A stretch of DNA of 35,990 bases from assembly GCA_944384585.1 (NCBI GenBank), contig CALWTY010000024.1:1-35990 (forward strand). Reading direction: 5' to 3'. The number at the start of each line of letters is the position of its first letter. The first letter of the stretch is position 1. The DNA is from an uncultured Clostridia bacterium. GTDB taxonomy: Bacteria; Bacillota; Clostridia; Oscillospirales; CAG-272. Shown one piece after another: positions 7,814-16,227 of the stretch. Position numbers and translations under genes: made by a program. The notes below the pieces were generated by a model. The model saw only the letters and a program-made list of their open reading frames with translations. It had not been told where the DNA came from and did no database searches.

Positions 7814-8699
7814 ACGCTTTTACAGGGAGTACGGGGAGATACTGACGGGGGAGTATGCGCCCTTCGTTTCGGCGGGGCTGGTCGGAAACGGCTCGGAATG
7901 CTTCGGCTTTGACGACGAGCTGTCAAGGGATCATGATTTCGACGCAGGCTTTTGCCTGTGGGTCGACGACGAGGCGCCGGAGGAGGCCGTGCGGGTGCTG
8001 ACCGAGCGCTATGAGGCGCTGCCCGATTCCTTCATGGGCGTAACGAGACGGGCGGTCTCGGCGGGGGCGGAGCGGCGGAAGGGGGTCTTCCTCACCTCCG
8101 GCTTTTACCGCGGGCTGATCGGGCTGGGCAGAGCCCCCGCTTCGGCGGCGGAATGGCTGGCGATCCCCGACTATGCGCTGGCGGCGGCGACAAACGGCAG
8201 GGTCTTCACCGAGAACGCCACCGATTTCACCTATGTGCGGAACCGGCTGCTTCACGGCGTGCCGAACGACGTGCTGCTCAAGAGGCTGGCACGGGCGCTG
8301 ATCCTCGCGGCTCAGGCGGGACAGTATAACTATACCCGCTGCGTCAGACACGGGGAGACGGCGGCGGCAAGATTGGCGCTGAGCGAATTCGTTTTGCAGT
8401 CGGCCTCCGCTGTCTATTATCTCAATCGCCGTTTCCCGCCCTATTACAAGTGGATTTTGCGCGGTCTGTCCTCCCTCCCCGACGGAAAGGAGATCGCGGA
8501 GCTGCTCTCCTCGATGCTGCTCGAAACGGCATACGGCGTCTGTGCCGACGGCATTGAGGAGGTCGCGGCGCGGCTGCTCGGAGAGCTGAAGAGGAGAGGA
8601 CTGACCTTCGGGCGGGAGAACTATCTTGAACCGCATGCATATCGTGTGGCGGGGCAGATCCGGGACGAGGCGCTTCGGCAGACGCATATTATGTCCTGA
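7791..8699 (+). CDS. DUF4037-family nucleotidyltransferase-like protein
   Basis: 302 aa. Near the N-terminus (about residues 30-55) it reads GLVGNGSECFGFDDELSRDHDFD, a Gly-Ser motif followed by closely spaced Asp residues. This is the DUF4037 signature and resembles the GS...DxD metal site of minimal nucleotidyltransferases. The C-terminal half is helical with a conserved-looking AQAGQYNYTRC segment. The start at 7791 is inside the TPR gene (23-base overlap in another frame), showing translational coupling. Transfer of a nucleotide to a small molecule or protein is inference from the motif; no substrate can be named. The frame closes just before the xylB promoter. Confidence 0.75.
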   Translation: MQGIALAERFYREYGEILTGEYAPFVSAGLVGNGSECFGFDDELSRDHDFDAGFCLWVDDEAPEEAVRVLTERYEALPDSFMGVTRRAVSAGAERRKGVFLTSGFYRGLIGLGRAPASAAEWLAIPDYALAAATNGRVFTENATDFTYVRNRLLHGVPNDVLLKRLARALILAAQAGQYNYTRCVRHGETAAARLALSEFVLQSASAVYYLNRRFPPYYKWILRGLSSLPDGKEIAELLSSMLLETAYGVCADGIEEVAARLLGELKRRGLTFGRENYLEPHAYRVAGQIRDEALRQTHIMS

Positions 8700-8702
8700 C
8701 GA

Positions 8703-8731
8703 TTGACAAAACGCCGCAGACGTATTATAAT
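8703..8731 (+). promoter_or_regulatory. Promoter of xylB
   Basis: TTGACA (8703-8708), 17-base spacer, TATAAT (8726-8731): a consensus sigma-A promoter starting 4 bases after the stop of the DUF4037 gene. No clear operator or catabolite-responsive element was recognised around it. Confidence 0.9.
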
Positions 8732-8790
8732 ATCGTTGTAGTTTCTGAATTCTGACGTGAAAGCGATCAGCGCAAAAGAAGGAGCGAGAT

Positions 8791-10254
8791 ATGAAAGCAA
8801 TTATCGGAATCGATATCGGAACCTCCGGCGTCAAGGTGCTCGCCGTCGACGAAGCCTGCCGTGTCATCGGCAGCAACGTGACCGAGTATCCGCTCTATAC
8901 GCCGCAGCCGGGCTGGACGGAGCAGCTTCCGTCCGATTGGTGGGAGGCGGTCTGCAAGGGCCTGTCGCAGCTTGTTCCGACGCTGACGGACTATGAGCCG
9001 GCGGGGATCGGGCTGTCGGGGCAGATGCACGGCATGGTGGCTCTCGACGCGGCGGGGGAGGTGATCCGCCCGGCGATCCTCTGGAACGATCAGCGGACCG
9101 GCGCGCAGTGCAAAGAGATCATTGCGATGGCGGGAGGACTTGAGAAGCTCGCTTCCTATACCAACAATAATATGCTGACCGGCTTCACCGGAGGCAAGCT
9201 CCTCTGGATGAAGGAAAATGAGCCCGATCACTACCGCAGGACGGTCAAGATCATCAATCCGAAGGACTATATCGCCTATCGGCTGACCGGGGAGCTTGTG
9301 ACCGACGTGTCGGACGCCTCCGGCACAGGCTTCTACGATGTGAGGAACAATCGCTTCAGCCGTGAACTGATCACCCTCTGCGGTCTGAACCCCGACCTGT
9401 TCGCCGAGCCGCACGCCTCCTCTGACGTGATCGGAAGGGTCACGGAGGAAGCGTCCGCCCTCACCTGTCTGCCGGTCGGAACGGCGGTCTGCGCGGGCGG
9501 CGGAGACGCGGTGCTTTCGACGATCGCCATGGGCGCGGGCGGGGAGGATACGGCGGCAGTGATGCTCGGCACCTCCGGCGTCGTCTCGGCGCATACCGCC
9601 GGATTCGTTGAAAACAAGGACGGTGCGGTGCAGTTTTCAAGAGCCTGCGCCGACGGACTGTATCATGTGATGGGGGTTACCTTAGCGGCGGCCGGCTCAT
9701 ACAAGTGGTACGGGGAAACCTTCGGGGACGGCGACTTCCGCGCGATGGACGACGAGGCGGAGCGCTCTCCCGCCGGCGCAGGCGGGCTGCTCTATCTGCC
9801 CTATCTCAGCGGGGAGCGCTGCCCCGTCAACGATCCCGAAGCCAAGGGCTGCTTTGTCGGGATCACGGCAGGGAGCTGCAGAGCCGATTTCAACCGGGCG
9901 GTTCTGGAGGGAGTCGCCCTGTCGCTGCGGCAGGTCTATGAGAGGGTCAGCGGAGGACGGCAGGCCAAGCGGCTGATTCTGGCGGGCGGCGGCTCGAAAA
10001 GCCCGCTCTGGCGGCAGATCTTTGCCGATGTTTTCGGAATCCGGACGGTGACGCTCGACGGAGCGGGGGAAGGAAGCGGCTTCGGTGCGGCGATCGTGGC
10101 CGGGGTTGGCTGCGGGCTCTTTGAGAGCGTGGCGGCGGTCTCGGAAACGCTTCGCGTCAAGACCGAAACGGAGCCGATCGACGCGAACAGAGCGGTGTAC
10201 GACGAGGCATATCGGAAATACTGCGGACTCTACGAGCGTCTGAAGGGGCTATGA
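8791..10254 (+). CDS. xylB: Xylulokinase (FGGY carbohydrate kinase)
   Basis: 487 aa, typical for XylB. N-terminal FGGY domain: the phosphate-1 loop GIDIGTSGVKVLAVD, then the xylulokinase hallmarks GLSGQMHGMVALD and ILWNDQRT, where Asp is the likely catalytic base. The C-terminal domain has the ATP-binding GGGSKSPLWRQIFADV and the GEGSGFGAAIVAGVG segments. It phosphorylates D-xylulose to xylulose 5-phosphate for the pentose phosphate pathway. GAAGGAG at 8778-8784 sets the start. It stands alone between its own promoter and terminator, without xylA, a transporter or a ROK/LacI regulator nearby, so it may serve several pentose routes encoded elsewhere. Specificity for xylulose is family-based. 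Confidence 0.9.
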   Translation: MKAIIGIDIGTSGVKVLAVDEACRVIGSNVTEYPLYTPQPGWTEQLPSDWWEAVCKGLSQLVPTLTDYEPAGIGLSGQMHGMVALDAAGEVIRPAILWNDQRTGAQCKEIIAMAGGLEKLASYTNNNMLTGFTGGKLLWMKENEPDHYRRTVKIINPKDYIAYRLTGELVTDVSDASGTGFYDVRNNRFSRELITLCGLNPDLFAEPHASSDVIGRVTEEASALTCLPVGTAVCAGGGDAVLSTIAMGAGGEDTAAVMLGTSGVVSAHTAGFVENKDGAVQFSRACADGLYHVMGVTLAAAGSYKWYGETFGDGDFRAMDDEAERSPAGAGGLLYLPYLSGERCPVNDPEAKGCFVGITAGSCRADFNRAVLEGVALSLRQVYERVSGGRQAKRLILAGGGSKSPLWRQIFADVFGIRTVTLDGAGEGSGFGAAIVAGVGCGLFESVAAVSETLRVKTETEPIDANRAVYDEAYRKYCGLYERLKGL

Positions 10255-10279
10255 GCCCGACGCTCGGCGGACGTCACGG

Positions 10280-10307
10280 GGAGGGGAGCAAGGCTCCTCT
10301 CCTTTTT
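10280..10307 (+). terminator. Terminator of xylB
   Basis: GGAGGGGAGC and GCTCCTCTCC form a 10-bp stem (one G-U) around an AAG loop and are followed by TTTTTG. Confidence 0.9.
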
Positions 10308-10481
10308 GCGTTCTGCTGCCTTCCGGGTAACGGCGGATGTGGGCAGAGGGGCGGCACGAAGAGGGAGACTTTCGCCGCTGATACGGCGAAAGGACGATGC
10401 GGAAGCGTGGCTGCGACCGGATCGGACCTCCGATGCCCGCAGGGGCGGATTTGAATAAAATGTTACTTTTTCGTGTGATGT

Positions 10482-10510
10482 TTGACATTCCGCCGCCGGG
10501 ATAGTATAAT
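10482..10510 (+). promoter_or_regulatory. Promoter of the lipoprotein/cysteine desulfurase unit
   Basis: TTGACA (10482-10487), 17-base spacer, TATAAT (10505-10510). It is the only strong promoter seen before 17461, so it may drive much of the downstream same-strand run, although the 182-base gap before murD could hide another. Confidence 0.88.
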
Positions 10511-10554
10511 ATAGTTAATAATTTTATGAATTGTCAAATAACAGGAGTGCAATG

Positions 10555-11232
10555 ATGAAATTTCGGAAAATCACGGCGGCGCTGCTGATTTCGGTCGCGG
10601 CGGCGCTGATCTGCGGCTGCTCGCCGGCGGACAGCTTTGTTCCCAAGGGCTTTAAACTGATATCCGACGACAATGTCGGCTATCGGTTGTATGTGCCGGA
10701 CTATTGGATTGCCGATCTCTCGACCGGAGTGACGACCGCTTACGTCTCGGAGAAGGATCGCTCCAATATCAGCTTTATGGCCTTTGAGGTCGACGATGCG
10801 CTGATCCAGGCTACGGTCGGCGGCTCCGGCAGCGGCACGACCGCGGGAGCGGGAACCGAAGCGCCGACAGGGACGGATGCGCCTGCCGAAAGCGGAACGG
10901 AGGCCTCCTCCGAAAGCGGAGAGGGTGCTTCCGAAGTGCCGAAGATCACTACGGTGGAGGAATATTGGGCATACTACTCCGCCGATTTCAAAAAAACCTT
11001 CCCCGATATGGAATATCAGAAGGAAGGGGAGAATATGCTTCTCTCGGGAAAAACTGCCAAGCGCTATGTCTATACCGCGACGGTGACAGGCGTGAAGTAT
11101 CAGTTCATGCAGGTGGTCATGCTCGATGCGGGCACGGTCTATATCTTTACCTATACCGCGCTTCCCGACCGCTATGAGGAGCATCTTGAGTCGATCGAGG
11201 AAATCCTCGGTCATATCCATATCGGCGCATAA
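10555..11232 (+). CDS. Putative lipoprotein with PsbP-like (DUF1795-like) domain
   Basis: 225 aa. The ATG at 10555 is preferred over 10552 because AGGAG at 10543-10547 is then 7 bases away. The signal peptide is MKFRKITAALLISVAAALIC with a lipobox ending at Cys22, so it should be anchored on the outer face of the membrane. The fold-like pattern GFKLISDDNVGYRLYVPDYW, SFMAFEVDD and a late TGVKYQFMQVVMLDAG strand series resembles PsbP/DUF1795 proteins. A low-complexity linker of Gly, Ser, Thr, Ala and Glu (about residues 93-128) interrupts the domain, which is unusual. Function is unknown. It is followed after 6 bases by the cysteine desulfurase gene. Confidence 0.65.
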   Translation: MKFRKITAALLISVAAALICGCSPADSFVPKGFKLISDDNVGYRLYVPDYWIADLSTGVTTAYVSEKDRSNISFMAFEVDDALIQATVGGSGSGTTAGAGTEAPTGTDAPAESGTEASSESGEGASEVPKITTVEEYWAYYSADFKKTFPDMEYQKEGENMLLSGKTAKRYVYTATVTGVKYQFMQVVMLDAGTVYIFTYTALPDRYEEHLESIEEILGHIHIGA

Positions 11233-11238
11233 TTCAGA

Positions 11239-12402
11239 ATGGACGACATCTATTTTGACAACAGCGCCACGACGCGGATCTCGGAGGCTGCTGCGGAGGG
11301 CATCCGCAAGGCGATCGAGATATGGGGAAATCCCTCCTCGGTTCACGGCTGCGGCATCGCCGCCGAACGATTGGTGACCGAGGCCAGAGAGAGCCTTGTC
11401 AGGGCGCTGGGCGTGAAGAATCCCCGATCGGGGCGGCTGATCTTTACGGGAAGCGGAACGGAATCCGACAATCTGGCGATCAGCGGCGTGATCTACGGAA
11501 GAAAATATCGCTTCAAGCCGCGGATCGTCACGACCGACAGTGAGCATCCCGCCGTTGCCAATACCGTCGGGGAGGCTGAACGCCGGGGCTTCGAAGTGAT
11601 CCGGCTGTCGACACGGGACGGCAAGATCGATCCCGACGAGGCGTCAGCGGCGCTGACGCCGGAGACGGTGCTGGTCTCGGTGATGAGGGTGAACAATGAA
11701 ACGGGGGCGGTCTACGACGTCGGGAGCCTGTTTGCGGCGGCGAAGGCCCGCTGCCCCGAGGTGGTCACGCACTGCGACGCGGTGCAGGGCTTTCTGAAGC
11801 TCGGCTGCGCGCCGGCATCCCTTTCGGCGGACCTGGTGACGATCAGCGGCCATAAGATCGGCGCGCCGAAGGGAATCGGCGCGCTCTGGTGCGATGGGGA
11901 CCTGATCCTGCATAAGCGGCTTTCACCGATCCTGTTCGGAGGCGGTCAGGAGGGCGGCTATCGTTCCGGCACGGAAAACGTCTGCGGGATCGCCGCAATG
12001 GGAGAGGCGGCAAAGGAACGCGCCGCCGCCGTCAAACGGGACAACGAACGCGTTCTTGCCGTTCGTGCCCGCCTGCTTGAGTGTCTGCCGGAGGGAGTCG
12101 AGGTGAACAGGCCGGCGGGGGAATGCCTCCCGCATATCGTCAGCCTCTATGTGCCGGGAATCAAGAGCGAGGTGCTGGTGCGCGAGCTTTCGGCGGCGGG
12201 AATCTATATTTCGGCAGGCTCGGCCTGCTCCTCCCGCAAGCTCAGAGTCGACGGCGTGCTGACTGCCTTCGGTCTCTCCCCCGATCGCGCCGATTCCACC
12301 GTGAGGATCAGTTTTTCTCACGAAAATACCGTCAAAGAGGCGGAGCGGTTCGCGGAGGCGCTGTCCGCGGCCAGGTCGCGTCTGGCGGGAAAGAGCCGAT
12401 AA
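11239..12402 (+). CDS. Cysteine desulfurase (IscS/NifS class)
   Basis: 387 aa. It is a PLP-dependent enzyme that takes sulfur from L-cysteine to form a persulfide for Fe-S clusters or tRNA thiolation. It opens with the canonical YFDNSATTR, has HAVANTV-type cofactor contacts at SEHPAVANTV, the Schiff-base lysine K206 in SGHKIGAPKG, the GGGQEGGYRSGTENV loop and the catalytic Cys330 in SAGSACSSRK. There is no good ribosome binding site before the ATG, which is 6 bases after the preceding stop, so translation may be coupled. No iscU/sufU, thiI or mnmA partner is adjacent, so the sulfur acceptor cannot be told from context. The short catalytic loop SAGSACSS suits the group I (IscS/NifS) class. Confidence 0.93.
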   Translation: MDDIYFDNSATTRISEAAAEGIRKAIEIWGNPSSVHGCGIAAERLVTEARESLVRALGVKNPRSGRLIFTGSGTESDNLAISGVIYGRKYRFKPRIVTTDSEHPAVANTVGEAERRGFEVIRLSTRDGKIDPDEASAALTPETVLVSVMRVNNETGAVYDVGSLFAAAKARCPEVVTHCDAVQGFLKLGCAPASLSADLVTISGHKIGAPKGIGALWCDGDLILHKRLSPILFGGGQEGGYRSGTENVCGIAAMGEAAKERAAAVKRDNERVLAVRARLLECLPEGVEVNRPAGECLPHIVSLYVPGIKSEVLVRELSAAGIYISAGSACSSRKLRVDGVLTAFGLSPDRADSTVRISFSHENTVKEAERFAEALSAARSRLAGKSR

Positions 12403-12584
12403 CGGCGCATACCGGATTCACCGGCGGATGAAAAAGACACAGCGGAAGCCGGCCGGTCGGCCGATGAGGGCACTGCGGCGGAGGACCGACGAAAAGGGCC
12501 TCGCGCAAAGCGGAAAACGAAGAATCGTGCCGTGACGGAAGCGCCGCGGCACAGTCAATACGGAGTAAAGCTCGGGAGAAGAAG

Positions 12585-13919
12585 ATGCGGGATTTTCAGA
12601 ACAAGAGAGCAGCGGTGCTCGGACTCGGCGTTTCCAATACGCCGCTGATCCGATGGCTGCTGGAGCGGGGCGCTGCGGTTACGGCACGGGACAGGAAGGA
12701 ATTTGCACTGCTCCCCGAGGCCGTGAAGGAATTTGCCGCGCAGGGCGTGCGGTTTATCTGCGGAGAGCAGTATCTTGAGGATCTTGACGAGGAGATCCTG
12801 TTCCGGTCGCCCGGCATTCGGTTCGATCGGCCGGAGCTTCTCCGCGCCGTCGCGTCGGGGGCGGAGCTGACCTCCGAGATGGAGCTGTTCTTTTCGCTCT
12901 GTCCCTGCAGAATCATCGGAGTGACCGGCTCCGACGGCAAGACGACGACCACGACGCTGATCTCGGAATGCTTGGCGGCGGCCTACGGGCGGGAGCGGGT
13001 CTTTGTCGGCGGCAATATCGGAAAGCCGCTTTTGCCGGAGCTTGACCGCATGGACGCGGGCTGCTTTGCCGTTGTCGAGCTGTCGAGCTTTCAGCTTCAT
13101 ACGATGCGCGTCTCCCCCGATATCGCGGTGATCACCAATATCTCCCCCAATCATCTCGATTATCATCGTGATATGGCGGAATACATTGACGCTAAAAAGA
13201 ATATCTTCCTGCACGCCAAGCCCGGCTCCGTGGTGGTTCTCAACCGGCAGAACCCCGTCACTGCCTCTCTCGGCGTTGAGGTTCCCGACGGCGCGGAGCT
13301 GCGCTGGTTTCTCGGGGAGAATGCGGATATTCGCGACGGCTGCCTTCTCAGAAGAGGGGAGCGGGTGCTTAAGCTATCCGATATCCTGATCCCCGGGCGG
13401 CACAATCAGGAGAATTTTGCCGCTGTGATCGCGGCCCTGGACGGGCTCGTCTCCGACGAGATGATCCGCACCGTCGCTGCCTCCTTCCGCGGAGTGGCGC
13501 ATCGGATCGAGGCGGTACGCGAGCTGGACGGCGTGCGGTACTACAACAGCTCCATCGATTCAAGCCCGACGCGGACGGCGGCTGCCCTCCGCTCCTTCCC
13601 GCAGAAGACGATCGTCATCTGCGGCGGCTATGATAAGCATATCCCCTTCGAACCGCTGGCCGACGTGCTTTGCGAGAAGGCGAAGCGGGTGATTCTGACC
13701 GGGGCGACGGCGGAAAAAATCAGGGAGGTGCTGATTTGCCGTTCCGACTGCCCGCCCTATACGGTGGTGCCCGATTTCAGGGAGGCGGTGCTGACCGCCC
13801 GCGCACAGGCGGAAGCCGGCGATATCGTGATTCTCTCCCCCGCCTGCGCCAGCTTTGACGCTTTTCCGAATTTCGAGGCGAGAGGGAATACCTTCAAAGA
13901 GATCGTGAGGAGCTTTTGA
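12585..13919 (+). CDS. murD: UDP-N-acetylmuramoylalanine--D-glutamate ligase
   Basis: 444 aa, normal for MurD. It adds D-glutamate to UDP-MurNAc-L-Ala in the cytoplasmic steps of peptidoglycan synthesis, using ATP. An N-terminal Rossmann-like domain (AAVLGLGVSNTPLIRWLL) binds the UDP substrate. The central ATPase domain has the P-loop VTGSDGKTTTTTL with Lys119 and ELSSFQL. The C-terminal domain has YYNSSIDSSPTRTAAAL, CGGYDKHIPFEPL and the Mur-ligase ending SPACASFDAFPNFEARGN. GGGAG at 12574-12578 gives the start. It is not within a dcw cluster: neighbours are a cysteine desulfurase and NnrD, so it appears relocated. The NnrD start lies 3 bases after its stop. Confidence 0.95.
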   Translation: MRDFQNKRAAVLGLGVSNTPLIRWLLERGAAVTARDRKEFALLPEAVKEFAAQGVRFICGEQYLEDLDEEILFRSPGIRFDRPELLRAVASGAELTSEMELFFSLCPCRIIGVTGSDGKTTTTTLISECLAAAYGRERVFVGGNIGKPLLPELDRMDAGCFAVVELSSFQLHTMRVSPDIAVITNISPNHLDYHRDMAEYIDAKKNIFLHAKPGSVVVLNRQNPVTASLGVEVPDGAELRWFLGENADIRDGCLLRRGERVLKLSDILIPGRHNQENFAAVIAALDGLVSDEMIRTVAASFRGVAHRIEAVRELDGVRYYNSSIDSSPTRTAAALRSFPQKTIVICGGYDKHIPFEPLADVLCEKAKRVILTGATAEKIREVLICRSDCPPYTVVPDFREAVLTARAQAEAGDIVILSPACASFDAFPNFEARGNTFKEIVRSF

Positions 13920-13921
13920 CG

Positions 13922-14797
13922 ATGGAAGATGAACGCCGGCTTCTGCTGAAGGAGCTGATCCGCGAAAAGGCGGCCGATTCCAACAAGGGGACAAACCGCC
14001 TGCTGTCGGTGATCGCAGGCTCGACCCGCTACCGCGGGGCAGCGTATCTGGCGGTCGCTGCGGCGGCGCGCTGCGGCGTGGGGATTGTCCGCCTGATCTC
14101 GGTCGAGCCGGTGATCGCCGCCTGCGCCGCAAAGCTGGCGGAGTGTATTTATCTTCCGGTCGCAGAGACGGCGGAGGGAGCGATCTCCCCCGACGGCTTT
14201 GCCGCAGCACTCCCGCTCCTCCGCTCCTCCGGCGCCGTCCTGATCGGCTGCGGCATGTCGGACTGCGCGGAAACGGCGGAGATCCTGTCGGGGGTCATCG
14301 GGGAGGCGGAATGCCCCCTTGTGATCGACGCCGACGGGCTCAACGTTCTGCGGGACAAGCCCTCCGCGCTGCTGAAGGCGGCGCAAACGCCGATCATTAC
14401 CCCTCATGTCGGGGAAATGGCGCGGCTGACGGGGCTTCCGATCCGCCGGATCAAGGAGGATCGTCTCAGGACCGCGGCGGAATTTGCCGCCCGTTGCCGC
14501 TGCGTCACGGTGTTGAAGGATTCCGTGACGACGGTCTGCGATCCCGAGGGAAGAACATTTGTCTGCGACCGGCCCAACGCAGGGCTGGCCAAGGGAGGAA
14601 GCGGCGATCTGCTCGCCGGGATGATTGCCTCCTTTGCGGCACAGGGCTACCCTCCCTTCGAGGCGGCGGCCTGCGGCGTGGCGCTGCACAGCCTGGCGGC
14701 TTCCCTGGCAGCGGAGGAGCTGACGGCGTATGCCATGCTGCCCTCCGATATCCTACGCTATATCCCGCAGGTCTTCGCCGGAATCCGTCCGCGATGA
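13922..14797 (+). CDS. nnrD: ADP-dependent (S)-NAD(P)H-hydrate dehydratase
   Basis: 291 aa from the ATG at 13922; GAGGAG at 13907-13912 is 9 bases upstream. It is a ribokinase-like (CARKD) fold enzyme that repairs hydrated NADH and NADPH, using ADP in bacteria. Visible motifs are GSTRYRGAAYLAVAAAARCG, VLIGCGMSD, VIDADGLNVL, TPHVGEMARLTG and the nucleotide/anion-hole AGLAKGGSGDLLAGMI. It is the dehydratase alone. In many bacteria it is fused to an N-terminal epimerase (NnrE), and no such domain or gene is in the window. It is nearly contiguous with murD, which suggests co-transcription without an obvious functional link. Confidence 0.92.
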   Translation: MEDERRLLLKELIREKAADSNKGTNRLLSVIAGSTRYRGAAYLAVAAAARCGVGIVRLISVEPVIAACAAKLAECIYLPVAETAEGAISPDGFAAALPLLRSSGAVLIGCGMSDCAETAEILSGVIGEAECPLVIDADGLNVLRDKPSALLKAAQTPIITPHVGEMARLTGLPIRRIKEDRLRTAAEFAARCRCVTVLKDSVTTVCDPEGRTFVCDRPNAGLAKGGSGDLLAGMIASFAAQGYPPFEAAACGVALHSLAASLAAEELTAYAMLPSDILRYIPQVFAGIRPR

Positions 14798-14816
14798 CCC
14801 GCGAAAGGAGACAAAA

Positions 14817-15329
14817 ATGAAGCTTATGATTGCGTCGGACATTCACGGTTCGGCCTATTGGTGTGAAAAAATGACGGAACGGTTTCATGAGGAGAAGCCC
14901 GACCGCCTTCTGCTCCTCGGAGATCTGCTCTATCACGGGCCGCGGAACGATCTGCCGCGGGACTACGCTCCCAAGCGCGTTGCGGAGCTGCTCAATTCCC
15001 TCGCCGATCGGATTCTCTGCGTGAGGGGCAACTGCGATTCCGAGGTCGACCAGATGATGCTGGATTTCCCGATCCTTTCGGATTACTGCCTTGTTTATGA
15101 CGGGGTGCATGAGATATTGGCAACGCACGGGCACGGATATGGGCCGGACAAGCTCCCGCGCCTCCCCGACGGCAGTATCCTTCTCTGCGGACATACCCAC
15201 ATCCCCGCCGACAGGCAGGAGGGGAATCTCCGCTACCTCAATCCCGGCTCGGTCTCGATCCCGAAGGGCGGGTCGTCAAACGGATATCTGATCTGTCGGG
15301 ACGGCAGCTTTGAAGCGCGGACGCTGTAA
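14817..15329 (+). CDS. YfcE-family metallophosphoesterase
   Basis: 170 aa from the ATG at 14817, with AGGAG 6 bases upstream; an earlier frame start at 14730 lies inside nnrD and is unlikely. It has the calcineurin-like dinuclear metal motifs in order: DIHGS (Asp9/His11 region), GDLLYHG, GNCDSE, ATHGHGYG and CGHTHIP. These match YfcE phosphodiesterases, which hydrolyse phosphodiester model substrates; the natural substrate is unsettled in the family. No signal peptide, so cytosolic. Part of the same-strand run after nnrD with a 19-base gap. Confidence 0.9.
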   Translation: MKLMIASDIHGSAYWCEKMTERFHEEKPDRLLLLGDLLYHGPRNDLPRDYAPKRVAELLNSLADRILCVRGNCDSEVDQMMLDFPILSDYCLVYDGVHEILATHGHGYGPDKLPRLPDGSILLCGHTHIPADRQEGNLRYLNPGSVSIPKGGSSNGYLICRDGSFEARTL

Positions 15330-15378
15330 GCTGTTGATCCTATACCGCCGCGGCGGAAATACATAACAGGGGGAAGCC

Positions 15379-16227
15379 ATGATGAAGCAGAACAAGAACG
15401 ACAGGAAAGCCAACCGAAAAAAACGGGGCGCGCTGATCGAACAGATCCGGAAGAACAAAAAGGTCTTTATCGTCTATGCGGTGCTGCGCCTGATCGTTGT
15501 GATTTCATTGGTCGCTGCGCTCCTGCGGGGCAATATCGAAAACGCGCTGCTCTGTGTGGCGACGCTGCTGCTGCTGCTCGCGCCCTCCTTTATCGAGAAG
15601 CGCTTTTCGGTGGAGCTGCCGACGGCGCTTGAGATTATCATTATGTGCTTCGCGTTTTCCCACGCGATCCTCGGTGAGATCGGATGCTTTTATGTCAGGG
15701 TGCCGGGCTGGGATACGATGCTTCATACCCTCAACGGCTTTCTCTGCGCCGGCGTCGGTTTTTCGCTGATCGATCTGCTCAACCGCAACATGCGCTTCCG
15801 CTTTGAGCTGTCTCCGATCTACGTCACGCTGGTGGCGTTCTGCTTCTCCATGACCGTCGGTGTCCTTTGGGAGTTCTATGAGTTCGGAAGCGATATGCTC
15901 CTCAGAACCGATATGCAGAAGGATACCGTGCTGAAATCGATCACCTCGGTGATGCTCGATCCGACGAAGAGCAATCTCCCGGTTACCGTCGGCGGGATCG
16001 AAAGCGTCGTCGTCAACGGCAAGGAACTGGGAGTCGGGGGCTATCTGGATATCGGCCTGATCGATACAATGAAGGATCTGCTGGTCAATTTCGTCGGCGC
16101 GACGGTCTTCAGCTTCTTCGGATTCTTCTATATTAAATACCGCGGCAAAAAGAGCCGCGTTGTCGAAAATTTCGTGGTCACGGTGGCGGATCGCGGGGAA
16201 AAAACGGAGGATGACGTCCATGAATGA
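15379..16227 (+). CDS. Multi-pass membrane protein, YjdF/DUF2238-like
   Basis: 282 aa with a very basic N-terminus (about residues 1-32) and about six hydrophobic segments (roughly 34-52, 57-73, 83-100, 115-130, 147-165 and 235-255). Conserved-looking polar spots inside the membrane part are GWDTMLHTLNGF, GVLWEFYEFGSD and DTMKDLLVNFVGA, the arrangement of His, Glu and Asp seen in DUF2238/YjdF-type proteins. A soluble loop of about 50 residues follows the WEFYEF segment. No function is known. GGGGGA precedes the ATG (15379, with a second ATG at 15382). It overlaps the nitroreductase gene by 8 bases, so the two are coupled. Confidence 0.6.
   Translation: MMKQNKNDRKANRKKRGALIEQIRKNKKVFIVYAVLRLIVVISLVAALLRGNIENALLCVATLLLLLAPSFIEKRFSVELPTALEIIIMCFAFSHAILGEIGCFYVRVPGWDTMLHTLNGFLCAGVGFSLIDLLNRNMRFRFELSPIYVTLVAFCFSMTVGVLWEFYEFGSDMLLRTDMQKDTVLKSITSVMLDPTKSNLPVTVGGIESVVVNGKELGVGGYLDIGLIDTMKDLLVNFVGATVFSFFGFFYIKYRGKKSRVVENFVVTVADRGEKTEDDVHE

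Larger units (their letters stand above)
10255..10554. other. Intergenic region between xylB and the lipoprotein gene
   Basis: It holds the xylB terminator, then about 170 bases with no credible ORF, then a promoter. A perfect 9-bp hairpin CTTTCGCCG/CGGCGAAAG with a 6-base loop lies at 10369-10392. It is upstream of the next promoter and not followed by T, so it is not an evident terminator or riboswitch. Confidence 0.5.

Noticed and set aside
10308-10455. Possible riboswitch in the gap after xylB
   Set aside because: A hairpin at 10369-10392 is clear, but it lies upstream of the next promoter and no known aptamer core was recognised.
12428-12535. 35-codon very basic ORF between cysteine desulfurase and murD
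   Set aside because: Arg/Lys-rich, no convincing ribosome binding site, low-complexity composition and no known counterpart; the gap otherwise has no clear signal.
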